64,000 bases of DNA from Rachycentron canadum (GCA_038496675.1 CM076653.1:17165984-17229983); one strand, 5' to 3'. Positions 11,893-25,530 are shown, counted from the stretch's first letter. Notes: a model not told the origin generated them from the sequence alone. A program made the numbers and translations.

Positions 11893-14800
11893 TCAGATCT
11901 CTGACAGAGTCACACGCAAGGAGTCTGCTGAGCTCTCAACAGCCAGGATGAAGGTGTCCTCATTGGAGAAATGCTGGATGATGTTGTCATCCATGTTCAC
12001 CAGGACCCTGAGGAAGACAGTACCAGAGACAGTTGAGGAAGGAGACGGTTCTTTTTCAAATACTTGCTGTATCTGTGTCACATGGGTTCCTCCATCTCCC
12101 CTTAGGAGACCAGGGCAGGTTTGAGTCTATTCATTCCAATAACAGATGTGAACCTGATCAGATTATTACAGATTTCTTTGCCCCATAGTCACTGAAATAA
12201 ATATTGGCTCCGTTTTCATTTTTCATCATTTTCATCAGAACATTCTGACATCAAAATGGCATTTTTCAGACCCACAGTTCAGGAGAAAATTAACTTTACT
12301 TTGTCTCAGTAACACACTCCCATGAGATCTCAACACCTTCAGGTCTGGGCTAATAAATAAAACTTGTATCTCTTTGCTTAATGATACCATTACTAATATT
12401 ACCATTGAACTGTATTTAGAAGGAAACAGAGTATTATCAGACTGATATGATTGTGTACTCGGTTGATCAGATATTAAGTTTACAGATTAAAACAAGCAGC
12501 AAAATCAGGCACAATTTCACACGGTGTCTAGTGTTGTATTGATATGTTCTGACATAAACAACTAATCACGACCATGTAGGAAGTGTATATCACTTCATAC
12601 CATAGGTGCTGCCTGTAGTGTTGTGGTCTGTATAACTAAGGTAACTAACTAAGATGCAAATCATGGTAAAAAAGTTAAATAAAAAAGCAGCTAAACATGT
12701 GAACAACGTTATTGTGCCCAGGTTAGCATAGTCACGTTAGCTCAGAGCACTGTTGCCTTACAGAGTAGTAAACATGACTACAGTGTTGTTTCTATAGAGC
12801 TTGACTCACCCTTTTTTGCTTTTTTGGTAAACTTTGTCCATCTTGTCAACAGGCAATGAATATTTCTCTGAGATCTGTGAAACAGTGTATTTTAGACATG
12901 AAACCCCATGAGATCTTCACTCAGTCTTACTTAACTTACTCAGATTATAAGTTACACAAGTAAGTTACACTGATCCTGTGTAGCACAATGGATCAATGTG
13001 GGGTTTTTTTCATTCCACCAAGTACATTATTTTCAGTACTTACGGCCTCCATCAGTGCTTTGAGGGTTGGGGTATGCAGCATTAAGGCATCAAACACTTC
13101 ATCACACTCCTTCCTCACATATAGAAGAACTAACATGGGTTAAACAAAACAAAAAAAACAATCGATGTACAATCAGTTCTATAAAATGCTGTACAAGGAG
13201 AAGAGTCTAAAACAGACATACAGCACAATGTTTTACAATGTTTACAAACCTCTCTTTTCCTCATCTTCTTTGAACTTCTTGGACTGAGGTGGACAGGCAT
13301 CTTCCTCAGCAACACACGACAACCTCTTCACCAGAACACTCCTGACACATACACACAAACAGACACATGATTTAAAGCATGACAGCAGTCGAAAAGTCTT
13401 TTTCACTTACAAAGGTTCCCAACTGAGTGAAATGAGCTGCTCCAATCCTCTTCACTTCTTCCTATCTCCTTTAGCATAGGATACACTCAACTTTCCTTTA
13501 TGAAAGGAAATCAAATAATGTCCTCCCACAATTCCTTGCAGCAGCAACATTTCAAGCTATGCACCATGTGCTCCAAACAGTCCAATTTTCTTTTCTTTCA
13601 CATCCAGTCATCTTCAAGACCAAGCAACAGTATCATCATCACAACATAATGTAATGCACATTTATTCATTTCTCTACATGTATATTCCCTACATGTTATA
13701 TCATTTCTACATTTCAATCCTGTTTGTTTCTTTCTTTCTTTTTAATAATATTGATTTCTGTTGGGCTGTTATGAAAAACTGACCTTCTTTTTACAGCTCG
13801 CCCAGGACCCACAGTTGGTGGTGTGTGACATGGTGCCATAAAGCATTACTTACTTCTCACAGCAGATCATAAATTGATTGAATTCATTGTGCTTTTCTAG
13901 TCTGATCAACTACTCAAAGCACTTCAGCATACGTACACACACTCATACACTGATGGGACAGACATCAGAGGCCATGTTGGGTTCAGTCCACTTTGGGAGG
14001 ACAGTTTGACATGTGGACTGTAGGAGCCAGGGACAAACCACTGACTTTCTGATTAGTGGACAACCCACTCTACCTCCTGAGCTGCAGCCATCACTATTGT
14101 ATCTGCTCAACCCAAGTTACACATGTTTGGGGTGTGGAGTGGGACTCAAAGAGGCCCTTTTCTGCACATCACTAGTCAATGGGTTTTGAAGCTGTTGTTT
14201 TAAGTTGAAATAGCTGTATGATGTTGATTTAAATGATCCGAATCCAGTCCATTTCACAATCTGTTTTACAATGACACTGTTTCATCCATGGAGAGATCAT
14301 CAAAAATAAACCACTTGCAGTTGTTACACAGGTGCACATGGTGCAGTGAGGTGCAAGCATTAGAGCAAACCAGTGGGGTGGATATAACAGTATGATACTC
14401 ACCCGTCTCTGTCAACCTCCTCAGTGTTAAAAGCAAACACCTGCAAATAGAGTAAAAACCCACCATGAGTCAGACTGCAAGACTGCAGTAGGGCACTGTG
14501 TGTGCATGAGACAGGACGAGTCCCTCACCTGCCCTGCTCTCTGCAGGTTTCCAAAGTGGATGTCAGGAATGAAGAGGACAGGCTGGGAGTCCAGGTCGAC
14601 CATGGTTTTGAACAGTGTTTTATGAGCCCTCTTAACGGGGGAGGTTTGCCCCGAGCTGCCATTTTTCCCTAATCCACAGAGAGAGTGTGATCTGAGCATC
14701 TGTTGCCAGGCAACCACTTCAAGTACAGATATGATAGGGTTTGATTATATTATTATTATATTTTCCCAGCTCTTTAGTCATCTGCTCTCCTCTCTGTACT

Positions 14801-16908
14801 CTCCAATTGTATGATTTCCTGGAGAATGCTCTGTAATCTTTTTTCAGATTTCAACTCAAGCACATAAACATTATTTATGAACAAAGTCAAAATGAGTATC
14901 ATCATTTTCATTATTTAGCCAAAAAGAGAAGGAAGAAAAAAAAATCTTACCTTTTATCCTTTTTCTGAGATGTTTCTTCTCCTCATCACGAAGCTTCCTC
15001 TCAGCACCCTGCAAAAAATAAAAATAAAAAATAAAAAAATACAAATAGAAAGCACAGAATATGCTTGCAGACAGTTGAAGCACAGTCTGAATCAATGGCT
15101 TATCCTTAACCAGACCAGGCAGGTGATTGTCCTAGCATCCTTCCTCACCTTGTCGCAGAAGACCTTGATCTGGGAGAAGGCCCTGTGGATGGGTCTGCTG
15201 CTGCAACTGTTGTAGCTGTAGGTGTCGATCTGGATTATCAGAGGCATCCCCTTCACGCCCTTCTGCGAGGAGAAGTCTGTGCTCAGACAGTTCACTGAGA
15301 TAAAGACCTAAGAAACAACAAGACTAGGTTAAAACCTGGAATAATGCTGGACCGTGTATAGTTGATGTTTCAGCAACAAATTGCTGCTCTGTCATAATAG
15401 AAAATGAGAAGAGCAAAGGGGAAATTCTGCCTTTCTGTCTCCCTCACTCACTCTCAATAGGGGATGTACCAAAAGAGGCTTTGTGCAGTAGGAAAGAGGT
15501 TTATCAAACAGTTTTCATACAGCAGTGACTCTCAGCACCTAAAGGAATAATTCTGTGGTTAGTTGTACGTGGAAAAATTGTACAGTAGCTTAACTTGTAT
15601 TTCAAAAAGAAAGAAATTATTATTTTTTAAAAATGGAGCACCTGAACACATCAGTGCATTAAAACTAGTTAGTAAGCAGACAGAGACATATTAATAGGTA
15701 GTTATAATAATATTTTTTATACCCATTACTTTTTTACCATATGTAAATAAATGGTTCAAATGCAAAAACTAATGAATAAAGAGTTGAACTAGTTAGCTAG
15801 CAGTGGTAATAGTTTACATGGGTAAAATAAACTGATAAAAGTAACATGTCACCTAAGTGCTTTGGTGAGGCTGTGTTTACTGCAGGCTGCAGTTAACCAC
15901 TGTTACGGGTAAAGCAATAACTGGTGGATTAAAGCAGGTAATTAAGGTTTTACTCTCTTTATTTCCATTGATTTATTCATTATTTGCCTGTCATCAACTG
16001 AAGCTTTAGGTAGCTTTACAGCCACTCTGGCTCAGATGGAGATTTTTGTTTGACTCTCGATCTGAGTCAAACTGTACAGTCATGAGATAAACGGTCACAG
16101 GGTCATGAGTCACAACTGCAGCAGCTGTTCAGACGTCAGACACAAAACTCAGCCATTCAAATGAGTCTGTCTCTACTACATATATACTCCTTATGTTGAA
16201 GGAGTTCACAACACAAGTTTGAAAATTGTGATAACAAACTTGTGAATGATTTTAAGACGTGTTATTTATAATAAAAATAACACTGAAAATGAAACACTTA
16301 ATTATGAGTGGTTTAATATTTTTTCAGACCCATGGGTTTTTAGAAACACACTCCTGCTCTTTGACAGAAGTAAATAATGCAGAGGAGCAGAGCTGCAGAT
16401 TTTTTTTTATAAATATGTAGGCGAAAAACAGAATTCACAAAATCTCACCCACAAGACAGTACAATCATTTTACTCTTTCAAACCATGAGGTGCAGGCTTT
16501 ACAGCTCCTTATGGTCCAACACCTCAGCATCTACATTTGGTTATCTAGCACAATTACTCGGTAGCAAAGTTTCCATTGTTAATGACATTTGTTTGATGCT
16601 AAACCACCTAAACCAACATAATCTTCAGATGAATTTTCCAGTTAAACAGGACCAACAGCCTGAGCAACAGGTCAGCAGAGACGGATAACGGTAGAGATTC
16701 CTCATGATGGCTCAGCCGCAATTTTCCCACTACAGAGGATCAACAGCATCATGTCTGAACCTGCAGAGGTGAGGGCTGATTGCTGGAAAGGCCCGGAGCA
16801 CAAATGAGCCTCGTACACACCTCCACAAATTCACACCCCCACAGACCCAAGCCATTTAAATTTCTCCAGAAGTAGTGAACACTTTGCTGAGGGCATCTGG
16901 GTGGGGGT

Positions 16909-16965
<57 letters not shown>

Positions 16966-19900
16966 CCTTGTTGTGCATGAGCATTCAAACACCTTCCTAA
17001 AAAATGAAAAGTTCACAAGGCCACTGAAAGTGACTGTTTAGTGCCATCCACTGGACCAGGCACAAACAAACACAAAAAACAGGCAACTCATCTCCCCAAC
17101 CAATACATCTCACACTCCATTAAAACAAGGATAATGAATGTTGCCTGGCAACAACAGAACCATGTTAAAACAAAAATATGACATCAGGTTTTACTACTTG
17201 TGCTTATAGAGGTATCACGCTGAGGTTTATTCCAGGGTGCTGGAAAGGCTCTGACCAAGAGTCTGGCCTCAGATTCAGGAGGGACCACAGCTGTTCAACA
17301 GCAGACCAGCTTTTTACCCTTGCTGGAATGGTGAGGGGGGCTATTGGAGTTTGTCCCTTTAGTTACATGTGTTTTGACTTGGAGAAGGCCTACGACTGTG
17401 CCCCCCAGGGGACCATGTTGGGGTGTACTGCAAGAGTGTGGGGTACCATGGACATTGCTCCAAACTACCCAGTCTAACCAAAGTGAGTACTATATCCATA
17501 TTCCTGGCACAAAGTCAAACATGTTTTCAGTGGGTGTTGGAAAAATTGTCCCTGATTTACAAACAGGATGTCAAGGCAAAGGCCAGTCTACACACTGGGG
17601 TGAGGTTTTGGAACATTAGTAACTCTGCTTTTTGCAGATGATGTGCTTCTGGTGGTTTCATCAGACCACAACCCTCATGACATACTGGATAGCCAAATGC
17701 AAAAGAGCTAGGACTAAGACAGCACCTCCAAGGCCAGGGAGCAATTGGCGTTCCCCATCCCCATCATGTTTCAAAACGAGAATATAATGGATACGCTAAT
17801 AAAACAGGGGCCACAGACAAGTAGGAAATTCTTAGAAATTATTTTATACCCTTACCATGGAGGTCTAAACTGAGCAAAAAGTCAAGGGGTCTGAATAATT
17901 TTTAACAAGTGTAGAAGTAGCATAGACTGAGTGAAATGCTTGATGCTATTGCATTTATTCAACTAGCTGAACAAACTAAAAAGTAGAATTGCTCTCAATA
18001 GAACAAAGGCAAAAGAATCCAACATTTTCTTCTTGTACCAAATTGTACAAACTCATAGATCTCAAAACCATGAATGTCAGATTTTTTACATCAAGATCCA
18101 TAAATTATATTCTCAGAAAATGACAAACAAATGCCCTATTTCGCAATGTTAAGAAAAATGATTCAAAAAAGAAAATATTCCTGGATCCACCCTGTTGATT
18201 GGATAAACAGCAAGGTTTACCAGGTTCTTCCCTGGCCTATCCCCCATCCCTTCACCAAGTTTGGTGCAAATCAGTTAAGTACATTTTGCATAATCCCTCT
18301 GACAAATATACAAAGAGACAAAGGGGAAAACATGACCAAACAATTAGGTGATGGAGTGAAGGTTGGTCAGTCAGTAAATATTTATCCACAAACAAACAAA
18401 GCTGCAAACACATCTTCTTCAATGTGGTTGTTTTTGGAATTCTTGTTAAATTTGAGCTGAATGGGAGCAACAGCCAAAACAGCCTGAGGGGGTCTGATGG
18501 GGTGTGTATGTGTTTACCACCTTTACAAGAGGTGAAATCTGAATAGTTCCTTTTCCATGTTTGTTGCCATGTGCATGTGCATCCCTGCAACCCCAAACAA
18601 TGTCCTGAATCAAACCGAGAGATGCTGCCTGTCATGGAGGACAAAGGGTTTGGGGCTCTACAGGGGTCTGGCATCTGCTCCGTCAGCTATTCTAAAACCC
18701 TGAAGTGTCAACAGTCCACAAACAGGTGATGGAGACAAGTATCTCTACAGCTTAAGTGTCCTCAAGGGTAGCCACTTTTATTTCTCAAAAGTGCCTGAGT
18801 CACAAAAAGAAAGAGGAACAGGACAAAGACAAATTCTTAACCACTTGACTTGATTGAGTGTAACAGTCAAGGTAAGGGAATTAAGAATAGCTATTATTTC
18901 ATTTGACATTTCATTCCATTTCTTGACTTAAACAGCACAATCCACCCATTCTTATTTTGCATTTTTACCTTGGCTTCTTCACTGACATCCCATGTGAAAG
19001 AGACAGCATTGTATGCAATTTCCTCTACGTTCCCAATGGTGCAGAAGCTCTCCTTGTAGTCAGCTGCAAAGTGAAGACCAACTTTCAGTGGGTTCAGGGA
19101 AGTTTGGTCTCAGCCTAATTCAGACATTTTCAGGGAAATTGAAAAATTCTGCATTCAAAATCTCACTTAACTGGAAGTATTTTAAGTAAATATAATACAA
19201 TGTATAAGGTTTTTATGTTTTTTATTAAATTAAGTTTAGTTTTTGTTAGCTTCCTGTGTTTATTATTATTTATTGATTGATTGATTGATTAAGTCTTTTG
19301 TTTTTTTGCCTCCCCTCCCTTGGTGTTTCAGTGCAATAGGGTGGGAGATAAAGATTTCAAAATGAAGGGATCTGTCATGCTGTACATAAATACAGAAATC
19401 ATATCATATCATATCATTTATAATTCAAAAGTATAATCTGTAAAGAAACCAGGGGTTTCCTGCCAAATTCATGTAGTGGAGTAAAACTATAGTATTTCCT
19501 TCAAAAACATAGTGGAGTATAAAGCAGCATAAAAATACTCAATAATAAGGTAAGTACAGATACAAATACCTAAGACTTGTACTTAAGCACAGTACTTGAA
19601 TAAATAATTACTTTCCACCACTGTTCAGCTGCAAGAGGAATGCTGTATTGTTAAATAAACTTAAAATGGATCCGTTTAGAATAATTATCTAATAAATCTG
19701 GGTATCTAGATCATAATCTGGCACCTTTTCACAAGAGAACTTGGCCAACGAATGATGATCTAAATTCGTAAAAAGTCACTTAAGGTCCTTGTTACCTCCT
19801 CACACACTCATGTAGACTAATTTCCACCCACCATGGTATTGGCATGAACTTGCCACTGACACAACCAGCACAGTGTTTGACATTTCTGGCTCATTCCATT

Positions 19901-22900
19901 GAGTTTGAAACCACAGGCTGAGGCCTGTCGCTTGCTGATCAAACAGGATATGGCCTTAGTCCAGGCCCCCACCTATTTCTCCTCTTAACGTCTATGCAAA
20001 TACAGACTCATTGGCTGTCTCGACACAGAAGTCCTGAGAATCATGGATTGACAGTTATTCAAATTATGTTGGATTTTACTCCAGGATATACGACAGGTTT
20101 CTCTTAGAAGCCCCTGGAGGTTTTCCACCTGCTAACTTTCTCTTTACCTACATGGTTTACATGGTTTAGAAGTCTAAATTATTTATTTAAGTGTTATTTA
20201 AGTGTGATATAAAATACCTATGTGTGTGCCATTTTTATGGACTGTCTGGACTTGTTTTGCTTATAAACCCCATAAAGATCTAAAGAGCATAAAGTATCTG
20301 AGACAAGCATAACAATAATCATCTTACCAATGTCCAGGACTCTCTGTTTGGCAGTGTGCTGACGGGAGTGCCAGTATTTCCAATTCTTCAGCTGCTCGTC
20401 TCTGCACTTGTCTTCCCCGAAGACAACCATGATAACACTCTGCAGTGCAAGATGTAGTATAGTCAGCCCAAAACACTTGAAACATACAAGTGACTCAAAA
20501 TAAATATGGCATTTCTAAGTGTAACAAAGTTTAGTTTTACAGAACAATAAGTTTTCAACCTCGACCTCTACCTTTATACTTTGTCACCATTTACTGTATC
20601 TCCCCTCCCTCACCTGTACAATACTGTCACGCTGCAGCTCAGAGCCTCCCATGGTGCATTGCTCACTAGTGGATGGGCTCCCATCAGGCCCCTGTGACAG
20701 CTTCGGTCGACTCACCCGCACTTTGCCTCTGTGCTGACATACGGATGATCTGAAGCCGGTCTCTGACAGTGTCAAAGCGTAGAACTGGCCCCGGTTCAGG
20801 TAAGCCATGGGTCCTTCTCCCTGCTGCAGCGACATGCTGGCCTCCAGACTATATTGGAAACTATCACTGCACAAACATAAGCATGTGTGGAAACATTTGA
20901 TAACCCATCATGAAGACAGTATCTCCTCTGTATAAAGTATAAATTATAAACCACATTGTATATGCAAGTAAAATTTGCATAAACTGTGTAAAACTTTTAA
21001 TGAAAAAGCAAACAAAATTAGAATGAATTTGTTTTCTGACAGGACTAAGTTGCTTTGTAGTGGACAGGGTTTGTCTTTACAAATGGAGCATTAAAAGAGG
21101 GTTGTTGCAGCAAGAGGATACTTAGATGTGTAGCAGCACAGGTTTAGGCCTTTTAATAATCTAGGCTGATGCATCCTTACAGCTCCAATGTTTGTCATTA
21201 TCAAAATATATGACTGAACCGCACTGTTGCACTTGGTGACATGTCCCATCCTTTACATGCACTGTAGTTTATTTTTGACCCAACAATACACCACCCTGAA
21301 GTTGTACTAGAACACCAAATTTATCTTATCCCACAGTTGAAAAAAGTCCCTGTGAAATGCACTATTTCACGGGTTTTTCTAAAAACCACAAAGCATTTTA
21401 AAAATTTTTTAAAAAATGTTCTTCAGTAGGAATGAATGGGCCTCCAAATGAGAGGCACAGACAGAATAGGGAAGTTTGGTCCTTCCATGGGGCTAACAGA
21501 AAATGTCTCGGCTTCTGTTTCATAACATTCTGTGTGCACATAAAATCAGTGTAAATCTTTTTGATTTGCAGTGACTACATGTTTAATGCCTTTATTTTTA
21601 TCTGCATTTCGACTTACCCTTGTAGGCTATAGTAGAATTCCCCAGCTCCTGACAAAGCACTTCTGTGGTACATCTGTAAAAGACAACAATATACACCATG
21701 TGTTTCAAAAAGCAGAAGAGCAGGACACTACTCCTCAAGCAAAAAAATCCAAATGTGAAGCAAGACACAATGCTGTGCTGGAGGCACACTCACCTCTCCG
21801 TCCACAACGTCCTCATACACGCTGTCTGGAGTGCTTCTCTGATCATCTTTCACGTACCCAGAAGGGGACAAGTCATAGCAGCTCTGCTCATAAACCATCT
21901 TTATCTGGTCTCTGGGTTCTTCAAAACAAGAACCTCCAAAAGAGGACACTCCCATGGACATTTGGCCCTCTGTTTTGACCAGAGCAAGAGCTGCCCCACG
22001 TTTACCTTTACCATCTCCCCCTCTGCTGTCTCCTGCAAGGCTGGTGGCTCCATACTTGGAGCCCTGATGTTCTGTAGTGGTGCTGTTGCTTAAAGAGAGG
22101 TTAACAGGCATGCATCTAAGAGCCTGAAGATGGTGATCAAGCATTTCCAAGTTGCCACAGTTACTGGGCCCAATAGAAGAGAGGTCGGTGGCTTTAACAT
22201 TGCTGGTAGCACGTCCCTTCTCTCTGACCTGAAAGGGTTATAGAAAATACAAAAAATTAAATCTGAAACATGTCAACCACTTTACGTGTAAATTGTCTTA
22301 TCATTATTTTGGCTGCACTTTGAAGTCTTCCACACCCTATAGTAGTCATACAGCATTCCTAGAGCTGCTGCACTGTCCTCATCTCCATTGATGCTCATCA
22401 TAGCCTTGGTGGCAGCAGTCAGTGGGTTCTCCAGGTAGCTCCTCCATGCCTCATCCTCACTGCTGAACACGGCGCCTGAGGGCACCGACACTTCATTTGG
22501 TATCATCACCACTAGCCGTTTACTGAGAGGTCGACAAGGACAATGGGAAGACACAATAAGCCATGTTGTGACTGCAAAGCCAATCTGTCATTAACAGAGG
22601 CCACATCTGCCAAGCCACCAAGTCTGCTCCAGGCGGTTTCTCACAAAACTTCAATCCAACTGCCAGGGCCCTGTGAGGTGTGTTTATGTAGCTTCACTGA
22701 GGAGTAACTGTTTGTGTACACCATGTTTAAATAACAAAGATAAACTGAGACAGTCCTGAAAATGTCCAGCTCAAAATTAAGAATCAAAATTAAGTTATTG
22801 TTATTTTCTGTTATGTAATATTTAAGATATCTTTAGAATCTAATAAGAAGAGATATTGTGTGCAAGACCTCCATTTTAAAACTATGTTGTACATGTTTTA

Positions 22901-23252
22901 ATATTCACAATTATGTCAAATCTTTATAAATAATAATTGTACAGCACTGTAATATTAGAATTACATTAATTAAGTAATTTCTCTGTGATGCATTTTGGGA
23001 ATTATAATTCTTGTGATGCCAGTATCTAATAAAAATGAATGATCATATCACCATATTACATCACTCATCATCATACTAATGTTAAAACTAATAAACTGTA
23101 GAAATTGTGCATTTTTTATTAAAGGAGAATCATTATGTTGCCTATATGCAAGGAACAAAGAGCCAAACAAAAGATGATTAAAATACTTGAAGCACTTGTA
23201 AGAAGTTGTTAAAGATAATATTAATGCTTCTCTCCTACCTGTCCAGGTCCAT
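11893..23252 (-). CDS. grhl2: Grainyhead-like 2 transcription factor, complete
   Basis: Grainyhead/CP2-family DNA-binding factor of epithelial nuclei, controlling junction and barrier genes. The coding exons in order are 23239-23252, 22336-22522, 21794-22228, 21618-21673, 20716-20866, 20328-20439, 18969-19063, 15149-15307, 14951-15008, 14529-14668, 14403-14440, 13250-13341, 13044-13129, 12810-12874 and 11893-12007. The sum is 1803 nt, or 600 aa plus stop, and all phases close. Exon 1 holds only MDLD plus two bases. Exon 2 carries the family signature SSEDEAWRSYLENPLTAAT. Exon 3 is a poorly conserved linker ending near YVKDDQRSTPDS. The DNA-binding domain spans about residues 233-470 (YLNRGQFYALTLSETG, WKYWHSRQHTAKQRVLDI, NCLSTDFSSQKGVKG, CDKGAERKLRDEEKK, QPVLFIPDIHFGNLQR). 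The C-terminal dimerisation domain includes VRKECDEVFDALML and VNMDDNIIQHFSNEDTF. Human GRHL2 is 625 aa, as recalled. Family and synteny favour grhl2 over grhl1 or grhl3; the a/b copy is unresolved. The exon 2 donor is the weak GTGTGG. Confidence 0.95.
16911..16963. repeat. (GT)n microsatellite in grhl2 intron 7
   Basis: About 26 uninterrupted GT units follow a G-rich lead-in (gtgggggtgg). It lies between grhl2 exons 8 and 7. It explains the apparent Thr-His repeat open frames on the minus strand. Confidence 0.95.
17178..17700 (+). mobile_element. Decayed non-LTR retrotransposon, reverse-transcriptase fragment
   Basis: Conceptual translation in shifting frames gives pieces typical of a LINE reverse transcriptase: YRGITL, GLRFRRDHSCSTADQLFTLA, MCFDLEKAYDCAPQGT, GVLQECGVPWTLLQ, then FADDVLLVVSSDHNP near 17630-17676, which contains the F-A-D-D catalytic motif. 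At least two frameshifts and an in-frame stop break it. It is a 5'- and 3'-truncated relic within grhl2 intron 7, antisense to that gene. The protein resembles the Rex/CR1-L2-like reverse transcriptases abundant in fish; the exact clade is not established. RTE-like tail words (caccaagtttggtgcaaatc, about 18255) further on may belong to a separate fragment. Confidence 0.75.
19399..19418. repeat. Short (ATATC)n tract
   Basis: Four near-perfect pentamer units lie in grhl2 intron 6, on an A/T-rich background. No function is suggested. Confidence 0.6.
19540..19623. repeat. Interspersed repeat fragment, copy 2
   Basis: It ends in the same 16-mer, TTACTTTCCACCACTG (19608-19623), as the fragment at 9574-9589. 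It is preceded by related short words about acttgta and gtactt. It lies in grhl2 intron 6. Confidence 0.5.
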
Positions 23253-25254
23253 GTTGCCTCCAGGACTCTCTGATGTTTTCTAAGACTTGCTTGAGAAACT
23301 GGACTTTCTAGTTAGTGCAGGTACGTTTCTGTGGGAGACAGAATAACTGGCGAGGCGGGCTGTACTCCACTTCTCAGTCCAACAGCCAATGAAATCATCT
23401 GCAACCCTGCGGACTAAGAGACATTTGACTGTCTCTGATGTCAGGTAAATGTTGAGGTTACGCGTGGGCCAGGTTTGTGTCCTGTCTAGAAGTTGGTCTA
23501 TTTTGAGAAGCTTAAGGAGACGACAAGGAAACGAGGAAACGAAGGCTTCCTCGCTGATTGGTTAGGTGTTTCTTCACGGCTGGTACAATCCTCCCCCCGT
23601 TGGTGAAGCAGGGCTTAAAGGTGTGCACGACAGTAACTTAGTTTTTGTGCCAAAAAGCGATCGTCTTCCAAAAATGGCTCGTGTCCGCGGGAGCGCGCGC
23701 ACCTTAAAGCTGCAGTTTGTAGACGCTTTAATCTGGACAAAGCAAACAGAACATCACATCATTTCTGTCATGACATAACTTTATAAATGTTATTTTCAAA
23801 GAAAAGTCACGATTGTCATCATCGTAGTTTATGTTGTTAGGCATGATCTGCCCTGACTGTCATGCCTGATTATGCAATAGTTCTCTATTGGATATGTTTG
23901 ATAGGATTTACCTAATATCCTTGTTTATATTTGGAAAATACTCGTTATTTAACACTTTGCGTTATATAAAAGATGAAGAAATTATCTGTTTTGTAATTGT
24001 TACTGCTTAATTTTACCTGCCCTTGGTCCTAGACATTAGTTCCATATATGACCAGTTCATGACTTTAAAGTTGCAATACCACACAGAAAAGTCTGCAGTG
24101 GCACGTGCTTGTTTGTGAATTAATATTTTTTACCAGTAGGTGTCACTGGTGAACTGTGAGGTTTCCAGCAATTAATCTTTTAGTGATACATTTGGCTGCA
24201 GAGCTCAACTGCTTTTAAAATTTTCGCCATCTACTTACATTCACCAGCTGCAATAAGCAAACACGGCTTGAAGTCAATGACAATACTGCTATTTCTATCA
24301 GGTTACAATTTGGAGTAGTGTATCATAAATATTTCAGTGTCTGTGGTTGAACATCTGGATTTATAAATCTAAATTATCCTGTGCTGCCAAACTCAACGCA
24401 ATGCAAAAAATATTGTGTGGATTATATGCACATTTTACCTTTATGAGAATGAGTATTATTTATGTAGTTGTATGTACATCTTTTTTCAATCTGCAGAGTC
24501 ATGATGATACACATTGGTTCTTATATAAGCAAGAACAAAACCTGGCCTTTCTGTGTTTTTAGCTTAAGAGCCCTTGGAGCCAAGTGCATGAGACTAGTCT
24601 CTCCCAGCGTCTGTATTCCAGCCAACATCTGATGTCTCAGATCATCAGTCAGATGTCTTTCCCTACATCCTCTCAGATATCCAGCTGATTTCCTCCTGCT
24701 CCAAACCCCAGGGGTCTGCATATACTGATCTCAGCTCCAACCTGCAGCTGCCTCCCTGAAAAACTGGCAAAGGAAGGCCTTAAAATATATGATAGCAAAG
24801 GGATAAAAGTAGCTTATGTTAGGAGAGAAGCATAACCATAAATTAGAACAGCCACAATTAATGCCTGGCAGAAGGAAGAGGTTAGAGACAATACAGAAAA
24901 CATTATTGAGACTTTATTAAAAAATACAGAAGGCGGTTCATGTTAAGTGGTGTAAAGGAAAATATCATAACTGCAGAGACATGATTAAGGCTTTGGCCTG
25001 CAGGTCATGTAACACTCTAAAATATGTAGAGGAAATGATCATGCATTGCGGTAAATATTATTCAGAGTAGGAGATGTTAAGAAATAGCCCGCAGGAGAGA
25101 GGGCAAGAGTGAAGATTAAAATTTCTCCTGAGCACAGGGTGGGATTTCAGGGAAACCAAAAGGTGGTTTGAATGTTATACAGGTGCATCTCAAAATATTT
25201 TAATATTGTTCTGTACTCTGTCCTGATTGTTAAGCAGGACACTGTGTGGTTCTG
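23253..25254. other. grhl2 upstream region and intergenic DNA
   Basis: The first part should hold the grhl2 5'UTR and promoter on the minus strand. An inverted CCAAT box (GATTGGTTAGG, about 23556-23566) and locally raised CpG around 23640-23710 are the only promoter-like signs; there is no TATA box in an obvious place. The rest is AT-rich with no gene seen. The words acaggtgcatctcaaaatat at about 25180-25199 recall the end of a dispersed element. Confidence 0.4.
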
Positions 25255-25530
25255 TCTGTCAATCACACAGTAGCCAGACCTCTAATGCATACCCTGCTTT
25301 ATGGTCTATTTTCCTAAACTAGAGACTGAGACCATAAACTCATTGGGAAAACATTTACTGAGTTAATAAATCAAGTCAGAAATAGGGCCATTTTCACATA
25401 GACTAGAATACAATCTGATTCCTTATTACTACCAGTGGAGTCGCCCCCTGATGGTCATTAGATAGAATGAAGGTTTAAGGCTCCTCAGCCTACACTTTTC
25501 AGACCCAGTTTTTATGTCCATTTTTATATA
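25255..25530 (+). repeat. Interspersed repeat, copy A (direct)
   Basis: A segment at 25436-25461 is identical over 26 bases to the reverse complement of 41965-41990. Both sides also align, with shared words such as catttactgag, taataaatcaag, cacatagact and aggtttaagg. The homology runs roughly from gtcaatcacac (about 25258) to the end of the interval. No long open frame is present, so it is a non-autonomous element of unknown class. Confidence 0.7.

Noticed and set aside
16749..17016. Minus-strand open frames with Thr-His repeats
   Set aside because: They are translations of the (GT)n microsatellite.
18252..18674. 140-codon minus-strand open frame
   Set aside because: It lies in grhl2 intron 7 next to the LINE relic. 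The composition looks random and part of it overlaps RTE-like tail words; it is probably repeat debris.
21571..22093. Plus-strand open frames of 131-135 codons
   Set aside because: They lie antisense to grhl2 exons 3 and 4, whose splice sites, phase and family similarity are clear.
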